Numbered from the stretch's first letter, positions 11,286 through 20,917 are shown. The stretch: DNA of 24,598 bases from Tubiluchus corallicola (GCA_030141605.1 JAQGDQ010000782.1:7501-32098); one strand, 5' to 3'. The notes: a model not told the origin generated them from the sequence alone. Numbers and translations are program-made.

Positions 11286-11940
11286 ACGACTGTAATGTAT
11301 TAGTTCATGAATTATGCTATGATTACATAATTTTAAATAAACTGCTTTACAAAGGAATTTCTCGAATGCTCTCGATTAAACACTGTTTAAACTTCTATGG
11401 AGATATGAATTTGTTTTTCAGATATCTGAGTTGAAAAAACATACATAATTTCTTCACAAATCCATTCCCTGCATTGTAAATTTTATAATAATGCTCTACT
11501 TTAGACGATGAATTGAAAAATACTACTGTCCACAGTTTTATTGCTTCGTGAAATATGTTTGATGACATTGTATCTGAAAATTCAATACCGATCGTATAAC
11601 CTAATAAAAGTTTTAGTTTATTTTTTCCTTGAAACCAACATTTGCATCTAGTATTAGTACAACAAGCAAAAAATCAATAAACGTGTAGTTACCACCCTTG
11701 TAACGTGAGAAGAACACTAATTATCTCTGTTTCGTAATTAGCCTTTCAGTGTTGTTAACAAACATAATAACAGTGTTAGTAGAGTTACCTAAAACAAGGT
11801 CAATGTATGAAACTACCATATTGTCTAACTGTTGTCTAATGGCAGACTATCGTGCGTAAGGCAAGGTTTTCTTCAAATAAGCCACTGTGATTATGTATAT
11901 TTGCTAAAGCATGATCTATTTTGGAAAGTTTACATTTCAA
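11286..11940. other. Non-coding stretch, no gene recognised
   Basis: AT-rich sequence with no exon, element end or repeat that I could recognise. Confidence 0.4.
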
Positions 11941-12391
11941 ACGTATGTTATTTTCCTGACGTGACGTGTACAAGATTTTTGTGGAGGACAAAACAAGAGA
12001 GAGTTGTTGTTTATTTGTCCTGATGCAATCGCCATGGCAACGTCTAATTTTAAACGTATGTTATTTTCCTGAGGTGACGCATACAAGATTTTTTGTGGAG
12101 GACAAAACAGGAGAGAGTTGTTGTTTATTTGTCCTGATACAATCACCATGGCAACGTCTAATTTTAAACGTATGTTATTTTCCTGACGTGACGCATACAA
12201 GATTTTTTGTGGAGGACAAAACAGGAGAGAGTTGTTGTTTATTTGTCGTGATACAATCACCATGGCAACGTCTAATTTTAAACGTATGTTATTTTCCTGA
12301 CGTGGCGTGTACAAGATTTTTTGTGGAGGACAAAACAAGAGAGAGTTGTTGTTTATTTGTCCTGATACAATCACCATGGCAACGTCTAATT
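11941..12391. repeat. 114-bp tandem repeat, four units
   Basis: Units begin at 11941, 12054, 12168 and 12282 (spacings 113, 114, 114). Each contains ACGTATGTTATTTTCCTGA, a GTGACG(C/T)-type site, TTTTTGTGGAGGACAAAACA, GAGAGTTGTTGTTTATTTGT and ATCACCATGGCAACGTCTAA. Because 114 is a multiple of three, both strands stay open through the array (167 and 146 codons). Neither product looks like a protein family. Confidence 0.95.
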
Positions 12392-12548
12392 AAACTGAGG
12401 GTATATGACTACAATTATATTGAACTAATTAGCATTATAACTGAACATTTTGCGTTTCTCTTTTGGTAAGATGTAGGTCTTGACATTGCCAATGGCTTTA
12501 TTTAGTAACTTCTAAACTTAAGAGGTTATCAAAAAGTTTTATAGACTT

Positions 12549-12810
12549 TGTTACGCAGTAATATTTTTGACTTTTTCTTTCTTTCCTCACTTTCTTTTTT
12601 TACTTTTCTTTTAATTTTTTTTTTGTTTTTTTTGCTTGTTCTTGCTTTTTTCTTGCCTCTTTTTTCCCTCTTTCTTTCTTTCCTTTATCAATTTCCATTT
12701 TTTAGTTTTTTTTATATTGCTTACTTTTTCTTTTTGTCCTTTGTTTTTCGTTTCCTTCTTTTTTCTTGATATCTTTTTTTGAATAATTCTTTACTGTTTC
12801 TTTTCTTTTA
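12549..12810. repeat. T-rich low-complexity tract
   Basis: Pyrimidine-rich sequence of CTTT/TTTC/T runs on the plus strand. The phenylalanine/leucine-rich ORF is an artefact. Confidence 0.9.
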
Positions 12811-12816
12811 ATTTAA

Positions 12817-13072
<256 letters not shown>

Positions 13073-13122
13073 TTACTTTTTTACTTTGTTGATTCATTGG
13101 TCGGTCAGTCGGTTAATGCGTG

Positions 13123-13256
13123 TTTAGGTAAACTATCGATCACTCATTAGATGTTTACTTATTATTGCCACTTTGTTTGTTTGTAAAGCAAATAAAAAAC
13201 AAACAAAGTGACAATAATGAGTAAACATCTAATGAGTGATCGATAGTTTACCTAAA
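13123..13256. repeat. Near-perfect hairpin: 60-bp arms, 14-nt loop
   Basis: The left arm (13123-13182) and right arm (13197-13256) are reverse complements with only two differing positions, one of them a G-U type pair in plus-strand RNA. The arms include GGTAAACTATCGATCACTCA and ATGTTTACTTATTATTGCC. The loop is GTAAAGCAAATAAA. The stem is longer and more perfect than a typical animal pre-miRNA. A recent template-switch inversion or a foldback element is as likely as an RNA gene. Confidence 0.9.
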
Positions 13257-13600
13257 AACAACAATCATGTGATCATTTGTTGTTTTCCTTTCGTCAGACA
13301 TTCACATTCTTGCGACACGCTCGTGTGGTAGCTTGAATTGTTTAGTAAATTTCAAAATTAGTAAAACAAAGAAACAGAACGAATCCCGTGCTGCATTGTG
13401 GGTACAGCAGTCATTCGACACACAACAATGGTAAATTGGGTTCATCCCGTATCTAAACACGCACAGTAATTACAAGCTTACAGTTCACGTTTTCTGTGCC
13501 GGGTTGGGCTTAGTGTCAACAACCCCTAGACAGGCTCGTAGTTAACGGTATAATAGTAATCCCCCTTGACTTGATCAAACAACACTGCCTTGCGAGGGGG
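13257..13600. other. Unique-looking non-coding stretch
   Basis: A small near-palindrome (AACAACAATCATGTGATCAT then TTGTTGTT) directly follows the hairpin. Nothing else was recognised. Confidence 0.4.
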
Positions 13601-13608
13601 TGATCAAT

Positions 13609-14432
13609 AAGGGTGAGCATCGAATGCTCGAATTCGATTTGAATGAGCTTTTTTAGTCGAATTCGGTTCGAATCTAAAATTCTATATTCACATAATTCCG
13701 GCACTTCAACTACGTACGTTCTTTAGTTTAAACATAATTTATTACAGGATTGGATCAGACAGTTTGAACAACATGATTTAGGATCCTCACCACAACGGAG
13801 TTTATACACTATTTACAAAAACATTTACAGTAAGATTAGACTATAACTACACAAGCTGACAAGTTTTACTACAAGATTACATTGGACATTAGTAGAAAAT
13901 GACGGTTAGAAAATATTAATGTACGAATATTTAAGACTGAGGCATTTCATATCAGATAGAAACTACTGGAAGCGTTTAGTACGTAATATAAAGTCATGTA
14001 TGCATTGGAATATTTTACAGTTAGCAACATAGTTAAATTCATCTTTACCGAATAATAACAACTTCAACAGATCATTAGTTCCTAAGGTAGTTATATTAAG
14101 GTTTTCGGGCAGAAGTATTTGGGCAGGCGTACATTCTTTATCATTAAAACGTTTGAAACATCGTGCAGTCAGCACACTTTAGCTATGATTTCTGTGTACA
14201 AATTTTTAAAGAAATTATCAATGGTTTTACTGCAGAGCAAAATCGAGCAATATGCACGATCTTTGTAAAATCGCCTTTTACTGGTGGTTCCAAAACTTGT
14301 TCGAAAATCTTTCAAACTCAGTTCGAATCCGATTCGGATTCGAATACTAAAATTCGGTTAAATTCGAATTCAAAAGTCACAAATTCGATTCGATTCGAAT
14401 TCGCTATGTGGCAGAGAATGTTCACCCCCTAA
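13609..14432. mobile_element. hAT-like non-autonomous element (old)
   Basis: The left end AAGGGTGAGCAT and right end ATGTTCACCCCCTAA are imperfect inverted repeats. Both ends continue into GAATTCGATT/TTCGAATC-rich subterminal DNA, a pattern common in hAT family ends (known from the family, not searched here). Flanking 8-mers TGATCAAT (13601-13608) and TGACCAAG (14433-14440) match at six of eight positions, which fits a decayed 8-bp target duplication. No transposase is visible. Confidence 0.5.
13963..14175 (-). pseudogene. LINE-like ORF C-terminal remnant inside the hAT-like ends
   Basis: The 70-codon frame ends with LLKLLLFGKDEF, then N...KIFQCIHDFILRTKRFQ and a stop. This resembles the extreme C-terminus of some animal LINE ORF2 proteins (a leucine/glycine turn, then N..IF..V..FI..T.RF). 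A minus-strand AATAAA (13743-13738) lies about 220 bp past the stop. No upstream reverse transcriptase domain remains. The match is to a remembered pattern only, so confidence is modest. Confidence 0.35.
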
Positions 14433-14553
14433 TGACCAAGGTACAATCATTCAGAAAAATTGCAATAATCTTCAATTTAAGAAAAAATTATCTTAGTGTA
14501 GCAATTAAAGGAAAGCGGATTATTAATTTGAAACGAATTTTTTGACTTTTCAG

Positions 14554-14616
14554 AAAACAAGAAAGAGGAACAGAAACCGAGGAGGCGATTTGAAGGAGAA
14601 CCTAGAGGAAAAGGAG
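14554..14616 (+). CDS. Penultimate exon of plus-strand gene (basic linker)
   Basis: The 63-nt exon is bounded by an acceptor (TTTTTTGACTTTTCAG ending at 14553) and a donor (GGAG then GTAAAA from 14617). It enters and leaves in phase 1: two bases complete a codon, 20 full codons follow (NKKEEQKPRRRFEGEPRGKG), and the last G pairs with TT of the exon at 16527 to make valine. The content is charged and probably disordered, with no catalytic motif. Support comes from good splice borders and exact phase agreement with the next exon. The intron to 16526 is 1,910 bp and holds a family-2 repeat, an LTR-like block and a LINE tail. Earlier exons were not found. The gene family is not recognised; an intermediate phase-1 exon could have been missed. 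Confidence 0.55.
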
Positions 14617-14705
14617 GTAAAATGGGTTTTGGATATAATTTGGAATAGTACAATGCACCGATATGGTACAACACAGTACAGTGCAGTACAAAACAAAGAC
14701 GTATA

Positions 14706-14962
14706 GATGCACAGTATCTGTTTTTTGTCCAATGCTTTTCAGAAATGCAGGCGCTAGTGCCTGTCTAAATAGCGAATGACGAAATGCATGTAACAGCGAA
14801 GAACTAGTGGCGCGAACGTGAAATTGTGTTTGTGTGGTAATAATTCTTTCATGTAAATCATTTTTGAAAAAATAGTCCGTGTACTTTCAGTATTTTAACG
14901 AATAGATTGTTTTAACCTGCAGTTTAACATTGGGTCCGGTTTTGCTTTAACTTTGAAAATAG
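14706..14962 (+). repeat. Dispersed repeat family 2, copy E (3' half only)
   Basis: It matches the second half of copy D: ACAG(T/C)ATCTGTTTTT, AAATGCAGGCGCT, AGAACTAGTGG, ACGTGAAATTGTGTTTGTGT, TTTTTGAAAAAATAGT, and TCCGGTTTTGCTTTAA. The first half is absent. It sits in the intron between the exons at 14554 and 16527. Confidence 0.75.
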
Positions 14963-15456
14963 CGAAAGCAGAGAAAACACTTCCACTGATGAATTTTCAC
15001 TTTCACTTTCACTGAGTTACCTCTTCACCAAATGAGTTAACAACTTTAGTTCACTGACTTTTGAAGTTAACAGCAAGTGATTTGTCTTAAAACACGACAG
15101 GTGTTTCTTTGTGTTGAAAGACGAATTAACCCCCCCGGCCAAAATTAACTTCAGATCTTTAACTTCAAAGTTGCGTTAATACAGCAGAAAAACAATCAAC
15201 TTCAAATTCCAACCTTCAAAGAGTTTCCTTTTTCGGGAAACGTTTTGGTGCTTTTAACCCTTAGCCGACAAAGGTTGGGTGAAAATTTACCCCAACAGAC
15301 TTTGTTAAACTGCAACTCAGGAACGAGAAACAGATTTAGAAAAATCTTAAAAATAACATGGTCATGAATCATCTCAAATGAGCAGCTGTACAATGAGAAC
15401 CAAAAAAGGAGCACTATGAACTATGATATTGTACTGAACATCCCTTTCACACAAAA
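14963..15456. other. Intronic stretch, nothing recognised
   Basis: A short run of TTTCACTTTCACTTTCACTG-type units occurs near 14995-15015, and a TTAACCCTTAGCC motif near 15254. No element ends or exon could be supported. Confidence 0.35.
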
Positions 15457-15625
15457 TGTAAGTTTCTGTTGAAGCCAAGTTATGCATCTGGCGTGTATAA
15501 AAGCGATCGTCTCTGCTCTTTTACTGGTCCAGTTAGTGTAATCCACGTCAGTGTAAACTCTATTTCATCATTATTTTTGAATCTACTTCATATAATTTGC
15601 CAATAAAGGTATCGTTTTTCTTACA
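15457..15625 (+). mobile_element. Possible short solo LTR
   Basis: The block starts TGTAAG and ends CTTACA, a 6-bp terminal inversion of TG...CA type. Inside are TATAAAAG (15496-15503) and AATAAA (15602-15607) about 105 bp apart, the promoter-then-polyadenylation order of an LTR. The flanks (CAAAA and CATCA) are not a target duplication. No internal retroelement coding region or primer-binding site was recognised, so this is tentative. Confidence 0.35.
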
Positions 15626-15850
15626 CATCATTCTGTTGGTTTGTGGATGGATGTCGGAAGAGTTATAGACTGCTTGGTCTCCGCTGCTGGTACTGAACCA
15701 ACCTGGGTAGTTTTAGCCTTCGTCTGCGAGGTGCCGTCTGCAGTTCAATATTTTATTTCAAACATAAAACTAAAACACAGTTACAAAAGTAATATTATCA
15801 ATGAGCAACTTGGTTTGTGTGAGGGGAGTGTAAGATCAAGTGATCGTTTA

Positions 15851-16330
15851 CTATTGTTCCTGTGATACTATAGTTAAGTTTGGTCTCAGCTGTTGTAAAG
15901 CTTTACTAATTCTTGATGTCCAAGTTGTTTTACCTGGAGGTCGTTTAGTAGGTTTCAGTGCCTCGTTTAATGCTAATCTTACTGGTGTTGTTTCTGGCAA
16001 TCTCATTAAATGTCCTACCCATCTTAGTCTTCTGATTCTGATTTTAGTGCTCCAATGTTTAATGCTAATCTTACTGGTGTTGTTTCTGGCAATCTCATTA
16101 AATGTCCTACCCATCTTAGTCTTCTGATTTTGATTTTAGTGCTCCAATGTTTAATGCTAATCTTACTGGTGTTGTTTCTGGCAATTTCATTAAATGTCCT
16201 ACCCATCTTAGTCTTCTGATTTTGATTTTAGTCCTCCAATGTTTAATGCTAATCTTGCTGGTGTTGTTTCTGACAATTTCATTAAATGTCCTACCGATCG
16301 TAGCCTTTTGATTCTGATTTTATTCTCATC
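15851..16330 (-). pseudogene. LINE ORF2 C-terminal remnant with internal tandem duplication
   Basis: On the minus strand, KIRIRRLRWVGHLMRLPETT then PVRLALNEAL, and further KRPPGKTTWTSRISKALQQL, form the well-known RRLRW-GH--R tail and P-----G--KTTW segment that follow the reverse transcriptase in many animal LINEs. The upstream reverse transcriptase part is missing. The RRLRWVGH section is repeated four times as a 92-bp unit, which breaks the reading frame because 92 is not a multiple of three. It lies antisense within the intron of the plus-strand gene. Confidence 0.7.
15970..16330. repeat. 92-bp tandem duplication, four units, within the LINE remnant
   Basis: The landmark ATGCTAATCTT(A/G)CTGGTG recurs at 15970, 16062, 16154 and 16246, exactly 92 bp apart. 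The 16246 unit is the most divergent and is followed by CCTACCGATCGTAGCCTTTT. The copies therefore arose by tandem duplication after the LINE insertion. Confidence 0.95.
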
Positions 16331-16526
16331 ATAAATACTACTGTTGCTATCCTCTTCAGTTTTGCTTGTAAGTCGCCATATCAAATTATTGATTAATTCA
16401 GTTTAAGTTAATCCTAATTTCTTACTACTAATAATCAGTCTTGCTACATTAATATAATAATAATAGTTACATAATTCTTCTTTAGTAATATAAACTAAAA
16501 ATAACTCGAATTTTTTTATCTTGCAG

Positions 16527-16672
16527 TTGGCAAAGCACAACCAGTGAACATAAACAGTTATGAAGAACCAACCGACTCACACGAACAAGTGAAATCTGCC
16601 TCAACAAAAGTTGGATTTTCAGAGACACTTTTATTCTGTGCAACAATATCAGTCGTTCTAAGCAGACTTTGA
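16527..16672 (+). CDS. Terminal exon of plus-strand gene, GPI-signal-like C-terminus
   Basis: The exon begins after an acceptor (TTTTTTTATCTTGCAG ending at 16526) and runs to TGA at 16670-16672. With the G from the exon at 14554 it reads VGKAQPVNINSYEEPTDSHE, then QVKSASTKVG, then the hydrophobic end FSETLLFCATISVVLSRL. A polar stretch with small residues (SAS) followed by about 18 hydrophobic residues and no cytoplasmic tail fits a GPI-attachment signal. A membrane anchor is the alternative. The protein family is unknown to me. The next gene ends 458 bp downstream on the other strand and also ends in a hydrophobic tail, so relatedness is possible but unproven. Confidence 0.6.
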
Positions 16673-16751
16673 ACAACACATACAAGTTCAACGAGTTCCT
16701 ATCAGCTAACAGTGTCGTTTTCCCAGAACCGAGGAACAAGTTCTGTGATGT

Positions 16752-16757
16752 AATAAA
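16752..16757 (+). terminator. Polyadenylation signal of plus-strand gene
   Basis: AATAAA lies 80 bp after the stop at 16672 and is followed by T/G-containing sequence. This gives a short 3' UTR. Confidence 0.6.
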
Positions 16758-16898
16758 CTAAAGCTTCGTATTAGAGCAGTCTGACGTTTTAGTGACAGCA
16801 GAGGTAGATGAAATCACTGTGAAATTCTCATGCTTAGCAGAAATGACGTAAAGCCCAGTAACATAGTTCATAACTCATGAGAAATTCATAACAGATCG

Positions 16899-16904
16899 TT
16901 TATT
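16899..16904 (-). terminator. Polyadenylation signal candidate of minus-strand gene
   Basis: On the minus strand AATAAA lies 226 nt past the TAA at 17130-17132. It would give a 3' UTR of about 250 nt, leaving about 140 bp to the signal of the convergent gene. Confidence 0.5.
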
Positions 16905-17129
16905 CTCTGTAAAACTTGGTACAAAAATGTAAAAGTTTAAACTAGTTAAATTAATTAAAAAATAACGGACTTTGGTGTGAAAACGCCATAAGTGGTAAAA
17001 GTGCAGTGACTTTGTAATAATAACTATAATTTAGAGTGCAATGGCGTTATAAAGGGCCGTAAAACAGTAAAAACCATAATAATTATACATAAATCGATGA
17101 AATATCATTATAGAATAATAACCATCTTA

Positions 17130-17276
17130 TTACCATAACCAATAATTTACTGTGATGTATAATAAGTACAGAATGGTGATGGTTAATCTTGGTTTCGCTG
17201 TCGCTGGCTGGCCTGAACCTGTCGAGTCGTCGTCTACGATACGAATCTTCCAACCAAAATAAGCGTGTTGGTAGCA
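17130..17276 (-). CDS. Skeletor/Knickkopf-like protein, last exon (cupredoxin end and hydrophobic tail)
   Basis: The exon follows a clear acceptor on the minus strand (CTTTCTTTGTCTGTTTGCCA then G at 17277) and runs 48 codons to TAA at 17132-17130. It starts CYQHAYFGWKIRIVDD, the continuation of YYQ from the exon at 21135. In Skeletor and Knickkopf proteins this YYQC...GWKI block closes the C-terminal cupredoxin-like domain (family knowledge). The Cys and His are kept, but no Met follows at the spacing of a classical type-1 copper site, so copper binding is doubtful. Next come a small polar linker (DSTGSGQPATAKPR) and an 18-residue hydrophobic end (LTITILYLLYITVNYWLW), fitting a GPI-attachment signal. 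Such proteins act outside the cell or in cuticle/matrix; a role in this organism is inference. Confidence 0.85.
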   Translation of the reverse strand, partial: CYQHAYFGWKIRIVDDDSTGSGQPATAKPRLTITILYLLYITVNYWLW

Positions 17277-17443
17277 CTGGCAAACAGACAAAGAAAGTGT
17301 TAAGATAATAAAATCCAAACCCCATCATGTAATTACATGACAGGGCTGACTTCAAACTGCGCTGAAAATAAATTTAACTGAACAAAATTGAATGCAATGG
17401 TGCTCATTTGTCTCGAGCTGTATATGCTCTGCGCTACGTCAAA

Positions 17444-17955
17444 GGAAGACAGGATGATTTTTATACACTACCCCACTTTCAACTCCGATAAAAAGTATGC
17501 ATTTTAACACAATTAATACTGTTAAAGTATCTCTGATAATTAAATAATAGATTAAAGCTTAATGAACAGTGGGTGAGCCCAACTAGTGATGACGTCACAA
17601 ACTAACATGATTTTCAACAGCAAAAACATCCCATGAGCGTGTTGCACGTGTTTGTGAAAGGGAAAATTGAAGTACAGTGCAACTGTAAGATATTCACTGA
17701 GTTGTTCAAAAAGTAGGCAAGTTTTAAGACAAAAATTCAAATTTCAAATTTACCCCTGTGCTCACGTGGGAGCGTCCAACGTGTCCAGTTCGTCGCAAAC
17801 CAACACATCTTAACTGAGAGGTACAGCACCTATTTTTTCTTTCACGTAATGATTCTTTCGCGTAAGTCATTTTTGTTTCCTTTCAATATTTTAAAGAGTA
17901 AATTATTCTAAACCAATGTTCAAGATTATTAGGTCAGGTATTGCTTCAAGGTGTT
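17444..17955 (+). repeat. Dispersed repeat family 2, copy F
   Basis: It is collinear with copy D (4510-5065), with an intact TGACGTCA palindrome near 17590 where D has TGATGACATA. Shared blocks include GACAGGATGATTTTT, CCCCACTTTCAA, GGGTGAGCCCAACTA, TTGAAGTACAGT and TTTCCTTTCAATATTTTAAA. It lies in the 3,858-bp intron of the Skeletor-like gene, antisense to it. The minus-strand ORF with SEYLTVALYFNF is repeat-derived. Confidence 0.8.
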
Positions 17956-18483
17956 CAGTGTAGGCAAGTACAATAAGACATTCTTTTAGACTAAAAATTA
18001 TAATTATTCAAAGCTGACATGAACCATTGTTATACCAGTATTTTAAACAATACTTTCGGGGACAGTAGTGAACTTCACAGTACGTGCTATAGATCAAAGG
18101 TTAGATAGCCTCCAGGAAGGTCAGTGGGTCACTAGAGTTGAGTAGAAAATGATGGTCGTGTTGCAGGTTTTATAGGTGGAGCAGTAGCGCTTTCTCGTTA
18201 AAAGCACCAGGTCCTGTTTGCCATTAGAAGACACATATTTCAACTGTTCCCGCTTAGTTTAACTGCTAATAAATAAACTTGGAAAGGAGTGAGGCGTTTC
18301 TGTTTGATTTTGGCGCATAAATTTGTGACAAAACTGGTTGTAGAGTCAGTATTATATTTGTGTACTACAGAATAAACCTGTTTGGTATCCAGGTAATAAT
18401 TAATTTATTACCTGCGGTTCTTTTGGTTGTTGTGACAAAGTTATTAAAAACGATTTTGAAAAAAAATTTGTTGCCAAGCTGAA
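17956..18483. other. Intronic stretch, nothing recognised
   Basis: No exon or repeat was identified. A short palindrome (CAGGTAATAATTAATTTATT then ACCTG) lies at about 18390-18414. Confidence 0.4.
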
Positions 18484-18928
18484 GAAAATGTTGTGCTATC
18501 TGTTTACTCAGACATTTACGTAAGAAACATTTAACGTTGAAAGTTTCTCGGGGGAGAAAACTATGCACGATGATTGACAAGCTACACATTGTCCAATTGA
18601 CAAGAGCCAAAACGTCAGCTGTTTCTGAACTAACGTTTTCAAATTGCTGAATGAATTCTGGTTGCTGTTACAATGTTCCCATAAACGATTTTGAAATTTC
18701 ATGTTACCTAGTAAAAGAAACTGTTATGCAATCTGTTTGCTAAGATAATTACGTAAGAAACATTTAACGTTGAAAGTTTCTCAAAGGAGACAATGTGTGA
18801 AAAGACTAGTTATGACAGCAGCAAAACAATGCACGATGATTGACAAGCTGCACAATGTCCAATTGACAAGAACCAAAACGTCAGGTGTTTCTGAAGTAAT
18901 GTTTTCAAATTTCTGAATGAATTCTAGA
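18484..18928. repeat. Two-copy tandem duplication, about 233-263 bp offset
   Basis: The first copy (about 18484-18665) and the second (about 18717-18928) share ACGTAAGAAACATTTAACGT, TGAAAGTTTCTC, GCACGATGATTGACAAGCT, TGTCCAATTGACAAGA and TGAATGAATTCT. The second copy holds an extra block of about 30 bp near 18788-18825. The sequence is intronic and has no coding potential. Confidence 0.9.
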
Positions 18929-19362
18929 TTTTGATTTAAATAAGTCAACAGGCCCAACAGGATTTGTCATTAAAATTTACAGTGTTTTAATTCAAAACAA
19001 AGAAGAATAATGTTTCAAAGTGAGTGTCGTTTAAGTAAGTTGTAAGTAACAAACAAACTATTTGTTAACTTTAATACTGAGGATTCATAAAATTAGATAT
19101 TGTAAAAATTTGCCATACAATTATGGAAAACTTTTGTACTATTTTAATCATTGGCAGATCTATATGTAGGAAGAAATTTATATAATTGCAATATATCTGC
19201 AATACATGACATTGTTAGTCACCTTTCAGTTTACCTAAATCTGTGGTATTTGCTTTTGTACTGTGTAAATAAGAAAGAATTTATTTTTAAAAAGCTTGTT
19301 TTGTACTGGTTTAATTTTGTCTACACAAGCCATCATAGATCCTATGCCCAAAATTTGTAGAC
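18929..19362. other. Intronic AT-rich stretch, nothing recognised
   Basis: No exon borders, repeat or element ends could be supported on either strand. Confidence 0.4.
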
Positions 19363-20684
19363 CCTGAAACCCTAATTTTGACTGCAGGGTATCCAACAGC
19401 AATAACCCTAATTTTGATTGCCAGGTATCCAACAGTGATAACCCTAATTTTGATTGCCAGGTATCCAACAGTGATAACCCTAATTTTGACTGCCGGGTAT
19501 CCAACAGCGATAACCCTAATTTTGACTGCCGGGTATCCAACAGCAATAACCCTAATTTTGATTGCCAGGTATCCAACAGCGACAACCCTAATATTGACTG
19601 CCGGGTATCCAACAGCGACAACCCTAATTTTGACTGCCGGGTATCCAACAGCGATAACCCTAATATTGGCTGTCAGGTATCCAACAGCGATAACCCTAAT
19701 TTTGACTGCCGGACATCCAACAGCGATAACCCTAATATTGGCTGTCAGGTATCCAACAGCGATAATCCTAATTTTGATTACCAGGTATCCAACAGTGATA
19801 ACCCTAATTTTGACTGCCGGGTATCCAACAGCGATAACCCTAATATTGGCTGTCAGGTATCCAACAGCGATAACCCTAATTTTGACTGCCGGACATCCAA
19901 CAGCGATAATCCTAATTTTGACTGCCAGGTATCCAACAGTGATAACCCTAATTTTGACTGCCGGGTATCCAACAGTGATAACCCTAATTTTGACTGCCGG
20001 GTATCCAACAGCGACAACCCTAATATTGACTGCCGGGTATCCAACAGCGACAACCCTAATATTGACTGCCGGGTATCCAACAGCGACAACCCTAATTTTG
20101 ACTGCCGGACATCCAACAGCGATAACCCTAATATTGGCTGTCAGGTATCCAACAGCGATAATCCTAATTTTGATTGCCAGGTATCCAACAGTGATAACCC
20201 TAATTTTGACTGCCGGGTATCCAACAGCGATAACCCTAATATTGGCTGTCAGGTATCCAACAGCGATAACCCTAATTTTGACTGCCGGACATCCAACAGC
20301 GATAACCCTAATTTTGACTGCCGGGTATCCAACAGCGATAATCCTAATTTTGACTGCCAGGTATCCAACAGTGATAACCCTAATTTTGACTGCCGGGTAT
20401 CCAACAGCGATAACCCTAATATTGGCTGTCAGGTATCCAACAGCGATAACCCTAATTTTGACTGCCAGGTATCCAACAGTGATAACCCTAATTTTGACTG
20501 CCGGGTATCCAACAGCGATAACCCTAATTTTGACTGCCGGGTATCCAACAGTGATAACCCTAATTTTGACTGCCGGGTATCCAACAGCGACGACCCTAAT
20601 ATTGACTGCCGGGTATCCAACAGTGATAACCCTAATTTTGGCTGCCAGGTATCCAACAGTGATGACCCTAATTTTGGCTGCCAT
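19363..20684. repeat. 36-bp minisatellite, about 37 units
   Basis: The unit is TTGACTGCCGGGTATCCAAC followed by AGCGATAACCCTAATT, with variant units (GACAACC, ATTGGCTGTCAGG, CGGACATCC) arranged in recurring blocks that suggest higher-order duplication. Because 36 is a multiple of three and the units lack stops, both strands show ORFs above 450 codons (repeats of LILTAGYPTAIT and VGYPAVKIRVIA). These are artefacts inside an intron. Nearly every unit contains AACCCTAA. Confidence 0.97.
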
Positions 20685-20917
20685 GGTGCCACAAAATCTC
20701 ATTGTAGAAAGGCAAGTAGTGAGCATCAGTTGCCATATAGTTTAATGGGTTCTAGGCTTATCTGGATGGCCCCAAGGTCCCCAAGACGAACACCAATGAT
20801 GTCTGTTTTCGTTTTTAGATGGATGAGACGACGTGAAGCCTCCAGGTACCTTGTGTGTATCTATTCAAAGTGATTTACTGTTTGTAAATTCTTGTTGAAA
20901 TTACACCGAAAGTTAAT
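20685..20917. other. Intronic stretch between minisatellite and GA array
   Basis: No feature was recognised in these 230 bp. Confidence 0.4.

Noticed and set aside
11937-12469. 146- and 167-codon ORFs over the 114-bp array
   Set aside because: They are open on both strands only because the period is a multiple of three. No domain and no exon borders at the repeat edges.
15250-15310. piggyBac-like end (TTAACCCTTAGCC)
   Set aside because: No matching opposite end with TTAA at a sensible distance was found.
19311-20745. ORFs of 471 and 455 codons on opposite strands
   Set aside because: Both are made wholly of a 36-bp tandem repeat without stops and lie inside an intron whose flanking exons join cleanly.
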